The position numbers and the translations under genes were made by a program. A stretch of DNA of 64,000 nucleotides from contig NZ_CP016809.1 in the NCBI RefSeq assembly GCF_002741055.1, positions 4,504,501-4,568,500 on the forward strand, written 5' to 3'. The stretch comes from Paenibacillus ihbetae (GTDB taxonomy: Bacteria; Bacillota; Bacilli; Paenibacillales; Paenibacillaceae). Positions 25,035 through 33,913 of the stretch are shown in pieces; position 1 is the stretch's first letter, and every line of letters begins with the position of its first letter. A model generated the notes under the pieces. The model did no database searches and was not told the origin of the DNA. It saw nothing but the letters and a program-made list of their open reading frames with translations.

Positions 25035-26834
25035 ATGAAAGTCATTTTATCTACCTTGAACGCAAAATATATACACACCTCTCTTGCCATACGCTGCTTG
25101 AAGGCTTACAGCGAGAAGGATTTTGATATCGAACTGGCGGAATACACCATCAAGGACCCGGTCATGAACATCGTCTCCGACCTGTTTCAGCGCAAACCGG
25201 ACGTGATCGGATTTTCCTGCTATATCTGGAACATCGAAGAGACCGTCAAAGTGATTGATATTATCAAGAAGATCATGCCTGAGGTTACGATTGTTCTCGG
25301 CGGGCCGGAGGTTTCCTACGATACGGATTATTGGATGAAGCGGCTTGTTAACGTCGATTTTATCGTCATGGGCGAAGGGGAGGAGACGTTTCACCATTTG
25401 CTTCAGACGATCGAAGGGGACCGCAAATTCCATTTTGTGTACGGCATCGCTTACCGCAAGCAGGATGAGGTCATCATCAATCCGGGCAGGCCGAAGAGCA
25501 TACTGGCCGAGCTGCCTTCGCCGCACCGCTTTCCGGAGGACATCCCGCATCTCGGCAAGCGCGTGGTGTATTTTGAGACGAGCCGCGGCTGCCCTTTCAG
25601 CTGCCAGTTCTGTCTTTCGAGCATCGAGGTCGGCGTGCGTTATTATGATATTGAGCGGACGAAGGCCGACATCCTGTATCTGATCGAGAACGGCGCGAAG
25701 CTTATCAAGTTCGTGGACCGGACCTTTAACATTAAGCGGGATTATGCGCTGGAAATGTTCGAGTTTCTCATCAAGAACCACGGCGGCTGCGTGTTCCAGT
25801 TCGAGATTACGGCCGATATTATGAGGCCGGAGGTGCTCGACTACTTGTCGAAGAATGCGCCGCCAGGCATATTCCGCTTCGAGATCGGCGTTCAATCCAC
25901 GAACGATCCGACGAACGAGCTGGTGAAGCGGCGGCAGAACTTTGCGAAGCTGTCCCGGACGGTAACGATGATCAAGGAGAGCGGCAAGATCGACCAGCAC
26001 CTGGATCTGATTGCAGGTCTGCCGCTGGAGGACTATGCTACCTTCCGCAAAACGTTTAATGACGTGTTCGCCTTGGGGCCGGAGGAGCTGCAGCTGGGCT
26101 TTTTGAAAATGCTTCGAGGGACGGGACTCCGCATCGATGCCGAGAAATATAACTACACGTACATGGATCATGCGCCTTACGAAATATTGAGCAGCGATGT
26201 GCTGCCCTTCTCGGATATCGTACGGTTGAAGCGTCTGGAGGATGTGCTGGAGAAGTACTGGAATGCACACCGGATGGATCATACGGTCAACTACTTAATC
26301 CGGCACGAATTTGCGTCGCCATTTGATTTCTTCCAGGAGTTCGGTGACTACTGGGAGGGGCGGGGCTGGCAAAAAATCGGCCACCAGCTCGAGGACCTGT
26401 TTACCCGGTTGACGGCTTTTTTGGAAGACCGCCAAACGCCGAACATGGATATCATTACAGGGCTGATGAAATTCGATTATTTCCTGGGCCATAAGTATAA
26501 GCCGCGTAAAATTTGGTGGGAGCACACGCAAAACAAAGCGGAGTGGTCGGCCAACGTACGGCGGATCCTGGAGCAGCCGAAGGCGCTGTCTGACGGCTTC
26601 GCCGGGCTCGGCATCACGGAGAGAGAGCTGCAGAAGCATGCGATGATCGAGCTGCTGCCGTTCGACCTGCACGAGGTTATCCATGGCGGCAGTAACGGAA
26701 TCCCGGTTGACAACCCGGAGCAAGGACGTGCAGCTACGCTGCTGCTCGTGCTGTACCAGCAGGATGATCGCGGCCAGCCGCGCTATTTCACGATGCCGCT
26801 GGCCGGGTCGACCGCGGGAATTTCAAACCATTGA
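25035..26834 (+). CDS. B12-binding-domain radical SAM protein (DUF4080-type)
   Basis: The 599-residue protein begins with a cobalamin-binding-like Rossmann domain (residues 1-140, with GFSCYIWNIEET and VLGGPEVSYD), then a radical SAM core whose cluster motif is SRGCPFSCQFC near residue 190. FVDRTFN, QFEITADIM and FRFEIGVQSTN are other core-strand motifs, and a C-terminal DUF4080-like region follows. The substrate is unknown. It might use cobalamin, which would fit the B12 operon in the same window, though many members keep the fold without the cofactor. A terminator follows. Confidence 0.85.
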   Translation: MKVILSTLNAKYIHTSLAIRCLKAYSEKDFDIELAEYTIKDPVMNIVSDLFQRKPDVIGFSCYIWNIEETVKVIDIIKKIMPEVTIVLGGPEVSYDTDYWMKRLVNVDFIVMGEGEETFHHLLQTIEGDRKFHFVYGIAYRKQDEVIINPGRPKSILAELPSPHRFPEDIPHLGKRVVYFETSRGCPFSCQFCLSSIEVGVRYYDIERTKADILYLIENGAKLIKFVDRTFNIKRDYALEMFEFLIKNHGGCVFQFEITADIMRPEVLDYLSKNAPPGIFRFEIGVQSTNDPTNELVKRRQNFAKLSRTVTMIKESGKIDQHLDLIAGLPLEDYATFRKTFNDVFALGPEELQLGFLKMLRGTGLRIDAEKYNYTYMDHAPYEILSSDVLPFSDIVRLKRLEDVLEKYWNAHRMDHTVNYLIRHEFASPFDFFQEFGDYWEGRGWQKIGHQLEDLFTRLTAFLEDRQTPNMDIITGLMKFDYFLGHKYKPRKIWWEHTQNKAEWSANVRRILEQPKALSDGFAGLGITERELQKHAMIELLPFDLHEVIHGGSNGIPVDNPEQGRAATLLLVLYQQDDRGQPRYFTMPLAGSTAGISNH

Positions 26835-26897
26835 TAGGGGTACCATGCTCCATATCAATGGATCGAGAGCGATCATGATCGCCTGCGGTTAATAAAT

Positions 26898-26943
26898 AAA
26901 AAAGCGAGCGTTCCGGTGCGAGAGCATCGGAACGCTTTTTGTG
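26898..26943 (+). terminator. Rho-independent terminator after the radical SAM gene
   Basis: AGCGTTCCGGTGC pairs with GCATCGGAACGCT around GAGA; AAAAAGCG on the left and TTTTT on the right make it bidirectional. The next gene is convergent. Confidence 0.87.
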
Positions 26944-27010
26944 TATAGAGAAGGACTCGTTCGAGCGGTTAATATCATCGCACGACTTGTCCTTGATTGC
27001 CGGATCCGTT

Positions 27011-27946
27011 TCATTCGTTAACCTGCTTAGCCTGCATCACAGCGCACGGATTTTTTGATTTATAGCTAAGACGCTGATGCGTCCCCATCATCTCCATAAT
27101 ACAAGCTATCGCCTTGGCCGCTGCCGGGGAGCATTTCTTAAAAGAAACCGCGGCCAGCGCGATCGACCTCGAAGCTTTCGGGGCCAACGGCCGGGCTGCC
27201 AGACCTGCATGAGCGGAGGCAAGAATCGTCTCCGGCAGGATGCTGACGCCGAGTCCGCTGCGCACCATCGCCATGATGGCGTGATCGTCCTCAAGCTCGA
27301 ACCGGGTGCGGGGCACCGCGCGTTGTCCGTCAAACCAAGCTCTCACATCCGTATCGCATCCCTTAGCGGGCATAATAAACGGTTCGTCCGCAATATCCTG
27401 CAGCGAGATCTCGGATTTCATGGCGTGTTCGTGGCCAGCCGGCAGTACGCACATCATCTGATCCCGGATGAGCATTGCAGTTTCCAGGCCATGGGAAGAA
27501 GGCATATTCACGAATCCAAAATCTGCAGTCCCATCCGCGATCCATCGCTCGATATCGTGATAATGCCCGTCGAGCAGCCTGATCTCGATTAACGGGTATT
27601 TCTCTTGAAAACGGTGAAGAATATCCGGCAGCCAATGAATGGATATGCTCGTAAACGTGCCGATCGTGACCGTACCGCTAATCAGTCCCTTGATTTGATC
27701 CGCTTCCTGCATCATTTTTTTCTGTAGATGAAGCATTTCCTTCATATATCCCCACAACCGTTCTCCGTCATGGGACAGCCGTACGCCTGACCGGCCCCGG
27801 ACAAGGAGCTGAATGCCCATTTCCTGCTCCAGGCTGAGGATGGCACGGCTCACCGCCGACTGGGTTAAGTTTAGCTGCTCCGCCGCTTTGGTCAGATTTC
27901 CGGTCTCGACCACTTTACCGAGAATTTCGTATTTCGCTAAGGTCAT
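27011..27946 (-). CDS. LysR-family transcriptional regulator
   Basis: The 311-residue protein has an N-terminal LysR helix-turn-helix (GNLTKAAEQLNLTQSAVSRAILSLEQEMGIQLLVR) and a periplasmic-binding-like effector domain from about residue 90. AGGAG lies 8 bases before the ATG at 27946, a better start than the in-frame codon at 27964. It is divergent from a small monooxygenase gene, the classic arrangement for a LysR protein and its target. The effector is unknown. Confidence 0.88.
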   Translation of the reverse strand: MTLAKYEILGKVVETGNLTKAAEQLNLTQSAVSRAILSLEQEMGIQLLVRGRSGVRLSHDGERLWGYMKEMLHLQKKMMQEADQIKGLISGTVTIGTFTSISIHWLPDILHRFQEKYPLIEIRLLDGHYHDIERWIADGTADFGFVNMPSSHGLETAMLIRDQMMCVLPAGHEHAMKSEISLQDIADEPFIMPAKGCDTDVRAWFDGQRAVPRTRFELEDDHAIMAMVRSGLGVSILPETILASAHAGLAARPLAPKASRSIALAAVSFKKCSPAAAKAIACIMEMMGTHQRLSYKSKNPCAVMQAKQVNE

Positions 27947-28060
27947 GTTAAGCACTCCTGCCATGAGAAATAATCATTAATACCATTTTAAACATTCATT
28001 TTATTTATTGTAAGAGGCTCGATATAATGCAAGTAGAAAATCGCAAAAAGGGGGAGCAAA

Positions 28061-28393
28061 ATGGGAGCTATTGCAAAGACGCCGGCACCGCCGTACTATG
28101 CGGTCATTTTCACTTCAGAAATGTCCGAAGGCGAGAATAGAGGGTATGAGAAGATGGGAGATAAGATGGTCGAGCTGGCTTCGAAGCAGCCGGGTTTTCT
28201 TGGCGTCGAAAGCGTTCGGGGAGCCGACGGCGTCGGAATTACCGTCTCCTATTGGGATTCGCTCGAAGCGATCAAGGCCTGGAAGGAGAATGCCCTGCAC
28301 AAGACGGCGCAAGAGAAAGGAAAGAGCGAGTGGTATGCCCGGTTCGGGCTGCGGGTGAGTAGGGTCGAGAGGGACGACTACATGAATATTTGA
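28061..28393 (+). CDS. Antibiotic biosynthesis monooxygenase (ABM) family protein
   Basis: The 110-residue protein is a single dimeric alpha+beta barrel domain: YYAVIFTSEMSEGENRGYEKMGDKMVELASKQPGFLGVESVRG, then GITVSYWDSLEAIKAWKENALHKTAQEKGKSEWYARFGLRV. Relatives include heme-degrading and quinol-type monooxygenases and enzymes of unknown substrate. A TATAAT lies at 28023-28028, but no good -35 is present, as expected if the divergent LysR protein activates it. GGGGGAGCAAA precedes the ATG. Confidence 0.83.
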   Translation: MGAIAKTPAPPYYAVIFTSEMSEGENRGYEKMGDKMVELASKQPGFLGVESVRGADGVGITVSYWDSLEAIKAWKENALHKTAQEKGKSEWYARFGLRVSRVERDDYMNI

Positions 28394-28474
28394 GCGTAAA
28401 AAGCCGAAGCAGGAGCTGCCAGCACACGCCTATTTCGTACAGATGACGAAGTGGTTATGAAGAATAACCGTGGC

Positions 28475-28507
28475 AAACAAGCCTGGATCGATTTCGGGCT
28501 TGTTTTT
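28475..28507 (+). terminator. Rho-independent terminator after the ABM gene
   Basis: AAACAAGCC pairs with GGCTTGTTT around a 15-base loop and is followed by TTTT. Confidence 0.65.
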
Positions 28508-28679
28508 GTTGGACTGTGATGCGAGCGGTTACTCAATTTCGGTCCGAGGGAAGATTTCCCCGAAAGCAGTCCCAGATGATAAGGACGGGCTGGATGTGAT
28601 CCTGATAAGGGTGCAGATTAGTCGCGATCGCGATGGAAGAATTCAAGCGATTTTTTTAAAGGAGGACAAAGTACAAAGT

Positions 28680-29324
28680 ATGTTTAACTTTCTAGACTTT
28701 ACGCTTTTGCCGGCATTTATATTGGCGGCATTTATCATTTGTATTACCCCGGGTCCGGATATGGCATTCGTGATCAGCCGCAGTATTTCACAGGGGCGAA
28801 GGCATGGGATTGCAACAGCCATTGGTATTCAAATGGGAACGTTAGTACATATCCTTTTAGCGGTTCTTGGCTTATCGGCGATTTTAATGACATCGGTTTG
28901 GGCCTTTTTAATCATTAAATACATTGGTGCGATTTATTTGCTATATTTGGGGATTCAAACACTAAGAAATAGAAAGGGGCTTAGCGTCTCCTCCAATAAA
29001 AAAAGGGTTAGTGTGTATAAAGCATTTTGGGAGGGAGCGATCACGGATATTTTTAATCCTAAAGTGGCTTTGTTTTTCTTGACATTCATCCCTCAATTTA
29101 TAAATCCGGACACATCTAGTATTAACAGCCAATTTATTATTCTAGGGTTAATATTAGGGCTGATTGGGCTGACCGTCGATATTTCGGTAGCGTTGATTGC
29201 AAGCTTATTTGGTAATTTTTTATCGAGAAACAAAATTGCTCTTTGGTGGCAGCAAACCATTAGCGGAATCACACTGATTGGACTAGGTACATGGCTGGCA
29301 TTCGAAGGTAAGATGAATAGGTAG
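28680..29324 (+). CDS. LysE/RhtB-family amino-acid exporter
   Basis: The 214-residue membrane protein has the LysE signature early (FILAAFIICITPGPDMAFVISRSISQGRRHG) and about six helices; IKYIGAIYLLYLGIQTLR is another family motif. Members export amino acids or homoserine lactones. ATG 28680 is chosen because the frame upstream lacks the family pattern; AAAGGAGG lies rather far away, 14 bases. Codon use is clearly AT-richer than its neighbours (many TTT, ATT, TTA, AAA codons), which suggests relatively recent transfer. Confidence 0.87.
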   Translation: MFNFLDFTLLPAFILAAFIICITPGPDMAFVISRSISQGRRHGIATAIGIQMGTLVHILLAVLGLSAILMTSVWAFLIIKYIGAIYLLYLGIQTLRNRKGLSVSSNKKRVSVYKAFWEGAITDIFNPKVALFFLTFIPQFINPDTSSINSQFIILGLILGLIGLTVDISVALIASLFGNFLSRNKIALWWQQTISGITLIGLGTWLAFEGKMNR

Positions 29325-29407
29325 AAAAGGCGATGCTGCTGCGGTATAATTCGTCCCGTTAATCGGTACGCTAGAGGCATAGAACGATCAAGAAGGAGGG
29401 GACTCGG

Positions 29408-29584
29408 ATGAACGAGAAGCGCGAGCACGGGCCTGAGCAAAGCAACCATGAGGAACCGACCATCGCCCCGGGGATGGAGACGAATGATGATTTGCGCGAA
29501 GAGGCTACCGACGAGGAAATCCAAAGAGGCGATTATACGGAAGTCACCCAGTTCGTGATTGACCGAACGCCGGATGACGAGTAA
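29408..29584 (+). CDS. Small acidic hypothetical protein
   Basis: The gene is 58 codons long with a strong ribosome binding site, AAGGAGGGG, 6 bases before the ATG. The product is hydrophilic and very acidic (EEATDEEIQRGDYTEV near the middle; TPDDE at the end). I do not recognise the family. It lies downstream of the lysE-like gene and before a clear terminator, so it is probably expressed. Confidence 0.65.
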   Translation: MNEKREHGPEQSNHEEPTIAPGMETNDDLREEATDEEIQRGDYTEVTQFVIDRTPDDE

Positions 29585-29650
29585 ATATAGTCTAAATTGC
29601 ATTTGCGAGGTTACTGAATAGACGCGTGAAGCCTTATTTCGCGTTACAGC

Positions 29651-29694
29651 AAAAGGGATGCCTTGTTCTTATCGACCAAGGGGCATCCCTTTTT
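29651..29694 (+). terminator. Bidirectional terminator
   Basis: AAAAGGGATGCCTTG pairs with CAAGGGGCATCCCTTTT around about 11 bases, followed by T residues. It separates convergent genes. Confidence 0.87.
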
Positions 29695-29744
29695 CACATT
29701 CATTTTCAACGATCCATGACAAGTCATCGCTTCCCTTGACCTAA

Positions 29745-30917
29745 TTAAGCGTCTTTGGCACTCGCGTCGGCTGCGCTCGCATCGGTACTCGCATCATTGA
29801 CACTCGCGTTCTCGGTACGCTTGTCTTCGGCACTCGCGTCCTTCGTAAGCGCGTTTTCGCCACTCTTGTCTTTGGCAAGCTCATCTTCGGCACTCGTGTC
29901 TGCTGCACTCACGTCTATGGCAAGGGCGTTTTCCTCACTCGCGTCCCTCACATTGGCGTCTTCCATGCTTGCAGCATCCTCAATGGTGGCTGCAGGCGTA
30001 TGCCGCTCCAACCAGTCCAGCAGGTGCGAGGCGACTTCATCCCGGTTGATCTCATGCAGCATTTCGTGACGACCGCCGGGATACAGCCGGTATTCCAGGT
30101 CTGCTATGCCGTATCCTTGATACAGCTCGATAAGCTGCCGGACGCCCTTGCCGCGCTGCCCGACCGGGTCCTCCTCGCCGGAGAAGACATAGACCGGCTT
30201 ATCCTTGCGCAGCCCTTTCATCAGCTGCGGTTTGTGGAGCTCCAACAGCAGCCGGAAGAAATCCCGGAAGAAGCGGGCGCTGCATACTTGCCCGCAATAG
30301 GGGTCGTCAATGTATTTGTCGACCTCGGCCTCGTCCCGGGACAGCCAGTCAAACGGGGTGCGGATAACGCCAAAGCCCTTGTTGTAGGGCCCGAACACGA
30401 TGGCATTCAGCATTAAGCTGCGGTGGGTGCTGCCCTGAAGGCGCATCTGCGCCGATGCAAGCTGAATCCCGAGCCGCAGCATCTTCTGGGGCCCGTTCGT
30501 GCCGGAGAGGACGAAGCCGTCGAAACGCTTGCCGTGAATGCACATGATTTTCTGGGTGAGGAAGGAGCCCATGCTGTGCCCCATTAAAAATAGAGGCAGG
30601 CCCGGATGAGCCTTCCGAAGCTCGGAAGCGAGCAGCAGCTGATCCTCAATCATGCCTTCGAATCCATTCTCTCCGGCGTCGCCGAGACGCTCGATGTTTC
30701 CGGCGGTCAGCCCGTGCCCCCGGTGGTCGTTCGCGTATACCGCAAATCCGTGACCGGTAAGTAAAGCAGATAGCTCCTCATAGCGCTTGCCGGTTTCGCA
30801 CATGCCGTGGGCGATCTGGACGACAGCCCGTATCCGGGTTTCTGCGTCCGGAAGCCATTTATAAACATGGATCGGCATGGCTTCAGCATTCAACATGGTA
30901 AACGTTTCGCTTTGCAT
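29745..30917 (-). CDS. Alpha/beta hydrolase (lysophospholipase / monoacylglycerol lipase type) with a repetitive tail
   Basis: Residues 1-305 are a serine hydrolase of the Hydrolase_4 group: VQIAHGMCETGKRYEEL oxyanion region, YANDHRGHGLT, nucleophile GHSMGS near residue 115, aspartate in SGEEDPVGQ, histidine in PGGRHEMLHEINR. Relatives cleave monoglycerides or lysophospholipids. The last 80 or so residues are a low-complexity tail of Ala/Ser/Glu/Asp/Lys with a five-residue period (ASAED, ASVND, ASAAD). The tail is not part of the fold and resembles the N-terminus of the CobC-like protein at the window start. Confidence 0.88.
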   Translation of the reverse strand: MQSETFTMLNAEAMPIHVYKWLPDAETRIRAVVQIAHGMCETGKRYEELSALLTGHGFAVYANDHRGHGLTAGNIERLGDAGENGFEGMIEDQLLLASELRKAHPGLPLFLMGHSMGSFLTQKIMCIHGKRFDGFVLSGTNGPQKMLRLGIQLASAQMRLQGSTHRSLMLNAIVFGPYNKGFGVIRTPFDWLSRDEAEVDKYIDDPYCGQVCSARFFRDFFRLLLELHKPQLMKGLRKDKPVYVFSGEEDPVGQRGKGVRQLIELYQGYGIADLEYRLYPGGRHEMLHEINRDEVASHLLDWLERHTPAATIEDAASMEDANVRDASEENALAIDVSAADTSAEDELAKDKSGENALTKDASAEDKRTENASVNDASTDASAADASAKDA

Positions 30918-31000
30918 CTAGGACTTGCACCTCCATACAGACAATATTTACCCTGCATTGCCTCGTATGTCTCTGATGAGTGGAGCCGTGCTGCTTAAGC

Positions 31001-31969
31001 TTAAGGAAGATAGGAACGAAGAACCGTGGATTCCCCGTCCAGGGTGTAAGTTCCCAGGTTAGCAGGGAGCAGGAAGCATTGGCCGGACGTATAGTCGATC
31101 GAGCCTCCGTCCCAACGCAGTGTTCCCTTTCCGTCACAGACGACGATAATGGTAAAGCTATCCTCGGATGTAGAGAGCTCCCATGCCCCGTTAACGATGC
31201 CTTTCTCCACAATGAAGTACGGCGATTGCGCGAGCTGAAGCCATTCTCCAGGAACAGCCCCTTCCGTGCTCATCTTCGTGGCCCCCGAGCCTTCATAGGC
31301 CGTGACATTGAGGGAATCCTCAATGTGAAGCTCGCGCGGCTTGCCGTCAAGCCCAGGACGGTTGTAGTCGTAAATCCGGTAGGTGGTATCCGAATTTTGC
31401 TGGATCTCCGCGACGACAACCCCTGCGCACAGGGCATGAACGGTGCCTGCCGGTATGTAGAATGTATCGCCTGCTTTCACGGGCATCTCCTGAAGCTGCT
31501 CCATGACGGTGCCGTTTTCCATCGCTTCCTTCAGAACGTCGCGGGTAACGCCTTCCTTCAGACCGTAAATGATTTTGGCGTCCGGCTTCGCATCAAGCAC
31601 ATACCACATTTCCGTCTTGCCGAGCTCTCCCTTCGGAAGGCCTTCATAATCATCGGTCGGATGCACCTGTACGGACAGATTGTCGTTGCAGTCAAGCAGC
31701 TTGATCAAGAGTGGAAAGCGTCCGTTCACTTCGGAAAAGCCTTTCGTGCCGAACCATTCGCGTCCGAGCTCTTCGCGGATCTGGTCAAGGCCGCGGCCTG
31801 CCAGCTCACCGTTTACGATCGTAGTCGTGCCGTTCGGATGATCCGCGATCATCCAGCCTTCGCCGATATGCCCTTCGGGAAGCTCCAGGCCGAACTGCTC
31901 CAGCGCGCGGCCGCCCCATACACGCTCTTTAAATTCGGGTTGAAACAACAGTGGATAAGGTTTCGTCAT
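31001..31969 (-). CDS. manA: Mannose-6-phosphate isomerase, type I
   Basis: The enzyme interconverts mannose-6-phosphate and fructose-6-phosphate. The 322-residue protein shows the zinc-site motifs: LSVQVHPTDDYEG, GKTEMWYVLDA and YIPAGTVHALCAGVVVAEIQQNSDTTYRIYDY, typical of the short Bacillus ManA/YvyI type. The C-terminal cupin half ends with an SGQCFLLPANLG segment. The next gene (hydrolase) lies about 80 bases downstream on the same strand. Confidence 0.93.
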   Translation of the reverse strand: MTKPYPLLFQPEFKERVWGGRALEQFGLELPEGHIGEGWMIADHPNGTTTIVNGELAGRGLDQIREELGREWFGTKGFSEVNGRFPLLIKLLDCNDNLSVQVHPTDDYEGLPKGELGKTEMWYVLDAKPDAKIIYGLKEGVTRDVLKEAMENGTVMEQLQEMPVKAGDTFYIPAGTVHALCAGVVVAEIQQNSDTTYRIYDYNRPGLDGKPRELHIEDSLNVTAYEGSGATKMSTEGAVPGEWLQLAQSPYFIVEKGIVNGAWELSTSEDSFTIIVVCDGKGTLRWDGGSIDYTSGQCFLLPANLGTYTLDGESTVLRSYLP

Positions 31970-32040
31970 TGTAAATCAACTGCCTTTCATCATGATGGTA
32001 GTAGTGGTTGATAAAATGGTTGTGCCTCATTGAACTCTTA

Positions 32041-32631
32041 TCATAACGGCTTTTTTCGCTCCAGCGCAATAAGATATGGCGCATCGGGCCGCTGCAGTCC
32101 CCGGTACACAATCGTCTGCGCCGTGCTCCAAGGCAGACTTGCGGCCCAGGCCTCAACGGCGGCGGCCTCCGTGTCGCCGCCCCGGTGGCCGGTATACAGC
32201 ACGGTGGTGATGATGCCGCCGGGCCGCAGCAGCTGCAAGGAAGACTCAAGAGCCGCAATCGTGCTTTCAGGCTCGGTCATAATCTGCTTATCAGCCGTGT
32301 CTGCCGGGAGGTAGCCCAGGTTAAACATGACCGCTCCGATCCGGCCGTGAAGCAGCTCGGGCACGCAGTCATTCATGCGGGCATGGCTTTCAAGGTGTAA
32401 TGAGACCTCGCCAAGGGACGCCGGCGGCTCCTTGGCAAGCCGGCGGCGCGTCAGCTCCAGAGCTTCTTCTTGAATATCGAAGGCGAATACTTTGCCTTTC
32501 GGGCCGACGCAGCGTGCCAGGAACAGGGTGTCCGCCCCCGTACCCGCTGTCGCGTCAAGCGCAGCCTCCCCGGCCCGAAGCCGTTCGGACACGAGCTTAT
32601 GCGCAAAGCTTAGAACGGAAAGGAAACCCAT
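32041..32631 (-). CDS. ytqB: SAM-dependent methyltransferase YtqB (MnmM-type, tRNA wobble-uridine modification)
   Basis: The 196-residue Rossmann methyltransferase has the SAM-binding motif ALDATAGTGADTLFLA near residue 30, FDIQEEALELTRRRL, and the motif IV region VMFNLGYLPADTADK. B. subtilis YtqB/MnmM methylates nm5(s2)U34 to mnm5(s2)U34 in tRNA (established for that homologue). The start is ATG at 32631, overlapping the stop of ytqA as TAATG, so the two are translationally coupled; a longer frame lies inside ytqA and is rejected. Confidence 0.88.
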   Translation of the reverse strand: MGFLSVLSFAHKLVSERLRAGEAALDATAGTGADTLFLARCVGPKGKVFAFDIQEEALELTRRRLAKEPPASLGEVSLHLESHARMNDCVPELLHGRIGAVMFNLGYLPADTADKQIMTEPESTIAALESSLQLLRPGGIITTVLYTGHRGGDTEAAAVEAWAASLPWSTAQTIVYRGLQRPDAPYLIALERKKPL

Positions 32632-33584
32632 TACGAATCCCTCCACAGCTTGCCCTGCCAAGTATCCCGGCGTCTCAGCTCGGCATCGATGCCGTTGAGA
32701 ACCGGCCATTTGTCGAGGCTCCACTTCGGTCCGATGAGCAGCTCCCGCGGCGCATCCCCGGTCAGGCGGTGGATGATCATCTCCGGCGGCAGGAATTCCA
32801 GGGTATCGACGATCAAATTCACGTACTCATCTCGTTCCAGAAATCGGAGCAATCCCGCTTCATACTGCTTCACCATCGGGGTTTTGCGCATCAGGTGCAG
32901 CAGGTGGATCTTGACGCCCTGGACATCCATCCTCGAGACCGCCTTGCCGGTAGCAAGCATCATTTCATGGTCCTCTTGCGGAAGGCCATAGATAATATGG
33001 GTGCACACACGGATGTTATGGCTGCGGAGCTTCTCAACAGCCCTGAGGTAGCATTCGGTGTCATGGGCGCGGTTGATGAGCTCGGAAGTTGAGTCGTGAA
33101 TGGTCTGCAGCCCCATCTCCACCCATAGGTACGTTCGCTCGTTCAGCTCGGCCAAATATTCGATCACGTCATCAGGCAGGCAGTCCGGCCGCGTTGCAAT
33201 CGACAATCCGACGACACCGGGCTGTTTAAGTATCACTTCATAGTATTCGCGAAGCACTTCTACCGGCGCATAGGTGTTGGTATAGGCCTGAAAGTACCCG
33301 ATGTATTTCGCGTTCGGCCATTTCAAATGCTGTCTGTCCCGGATTGTGTTGAACTGGGTGACCAGGTCATCGCGCCGGCTCCCGGCAAAATCGCCGGATC
33401 CGCGGGCGCTGCAGAAGGTGCAGCCGCCCTTGGCAATCGTTCCGTCGCGGTTGGGACAGGTAAAACCGGCATCCAGCATGACTTTGAACACTTTATCCTG
33501 GAATTGGCTGCGCATCTCGTAATTCCATGTATGAAAACGTTTATCCCCCCATAATCGTGGGGTCTGCATCACTGTTGTACTCAT
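32631..33584 (-). CDS. ytqA: Radical SAM protein YtqA (TIGR01212 type)
   Basis: The 317-residue protein belongs to the TIGR01212 group: LWGDKRFHTWNYEMRSQFQ at the start and the cluster-binding cysteines in FTCPNRDGTIAKGGCTFCSARGSG. YFQAYTNTYAPVEVLREYYE and SIATRPDCLPDDVIEYLAEL are further group motifs. In B. subtilis this gene partners YtqB in an alternative route to mnm5U34 in tRNA, acting on cmnm5U. AAAGGAGAAGCG lies directly before ATG 33584; the extension to 33605 runs over it. Confidence 0.88.
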   Translation of the reverse strand: MSTTVMQTPRLWGDKRFHTWNYEMRSQFQDKVFKVMLDAGFTCPNRDGTIAKGGCTFCSARGSGDFAGSRRDDLVTQFNTIRDRQHLKWPNAKYIGYFQAYTNTYAPVEVLREYYEVILKQPGVVGLSIATRPDCLPDDVIEYLAELNERTYLWVEMGLQTIHDSTSELINRAHDTECYLRAVEKLRSHNIRVCTHIIYGLPQEDHEMMLATGKAVSRMDVQGVKIHLLHLMRKTPMVKQYEAGLLRFLERDEYVNLIVDTLEFLPPEMIIHRLTGDAPRELLIGPKWSLDKWPVLNGIDAELRRRDTWQGKLWRDS

Positions 33585-33822
33585 CGCTTCTCCTTTACAG
33601 CACACAGGTGGGCTGAATACGTTGTAAGCAAGCTAAGGCCAAGCCCCGGATTCCTCGAAAAGGATACGGCTTTGCGACTGCTTGGACTTTGATCGCGGCT
33701 TACGTCTATTGTAGCAAAAAACAGCCGTTATCGTCATATGGGGGTCTTACAGCCTAATTCTTCATTGTTACTTGAATGGGCCTCCCTTAGTTGGTATATT
33801 TAAATTAGAAAAATAAATATCT

Positions 33823-33848
33823 GTTTCAGGCTGTATTGATACGGGTAT
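33823..33848 (+). promoter_or_regulatory. Possible alternative-sigma (sigma-B/F-like) promoter
   Basis: GTTTCA (33823-33828) and GGGTAT (33843-33848) are 14 bases apart, close to the sigma-B pattern GTTT-N12-15-GGGTAT. It lies about 65 bases before a small gene with its own ribosome binding site. Forespore sigma factors have related patterns, so which factor acts is open. The rest of 33585-33913 holds no gene I can support. Confidence 0.4.
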
Positions 33849-33913
33849 ATATACGGAGAGGATTCATATTTGTAAGACGTCATGGATACAATAATACCGT
33901 GAGGTGATTGCGA

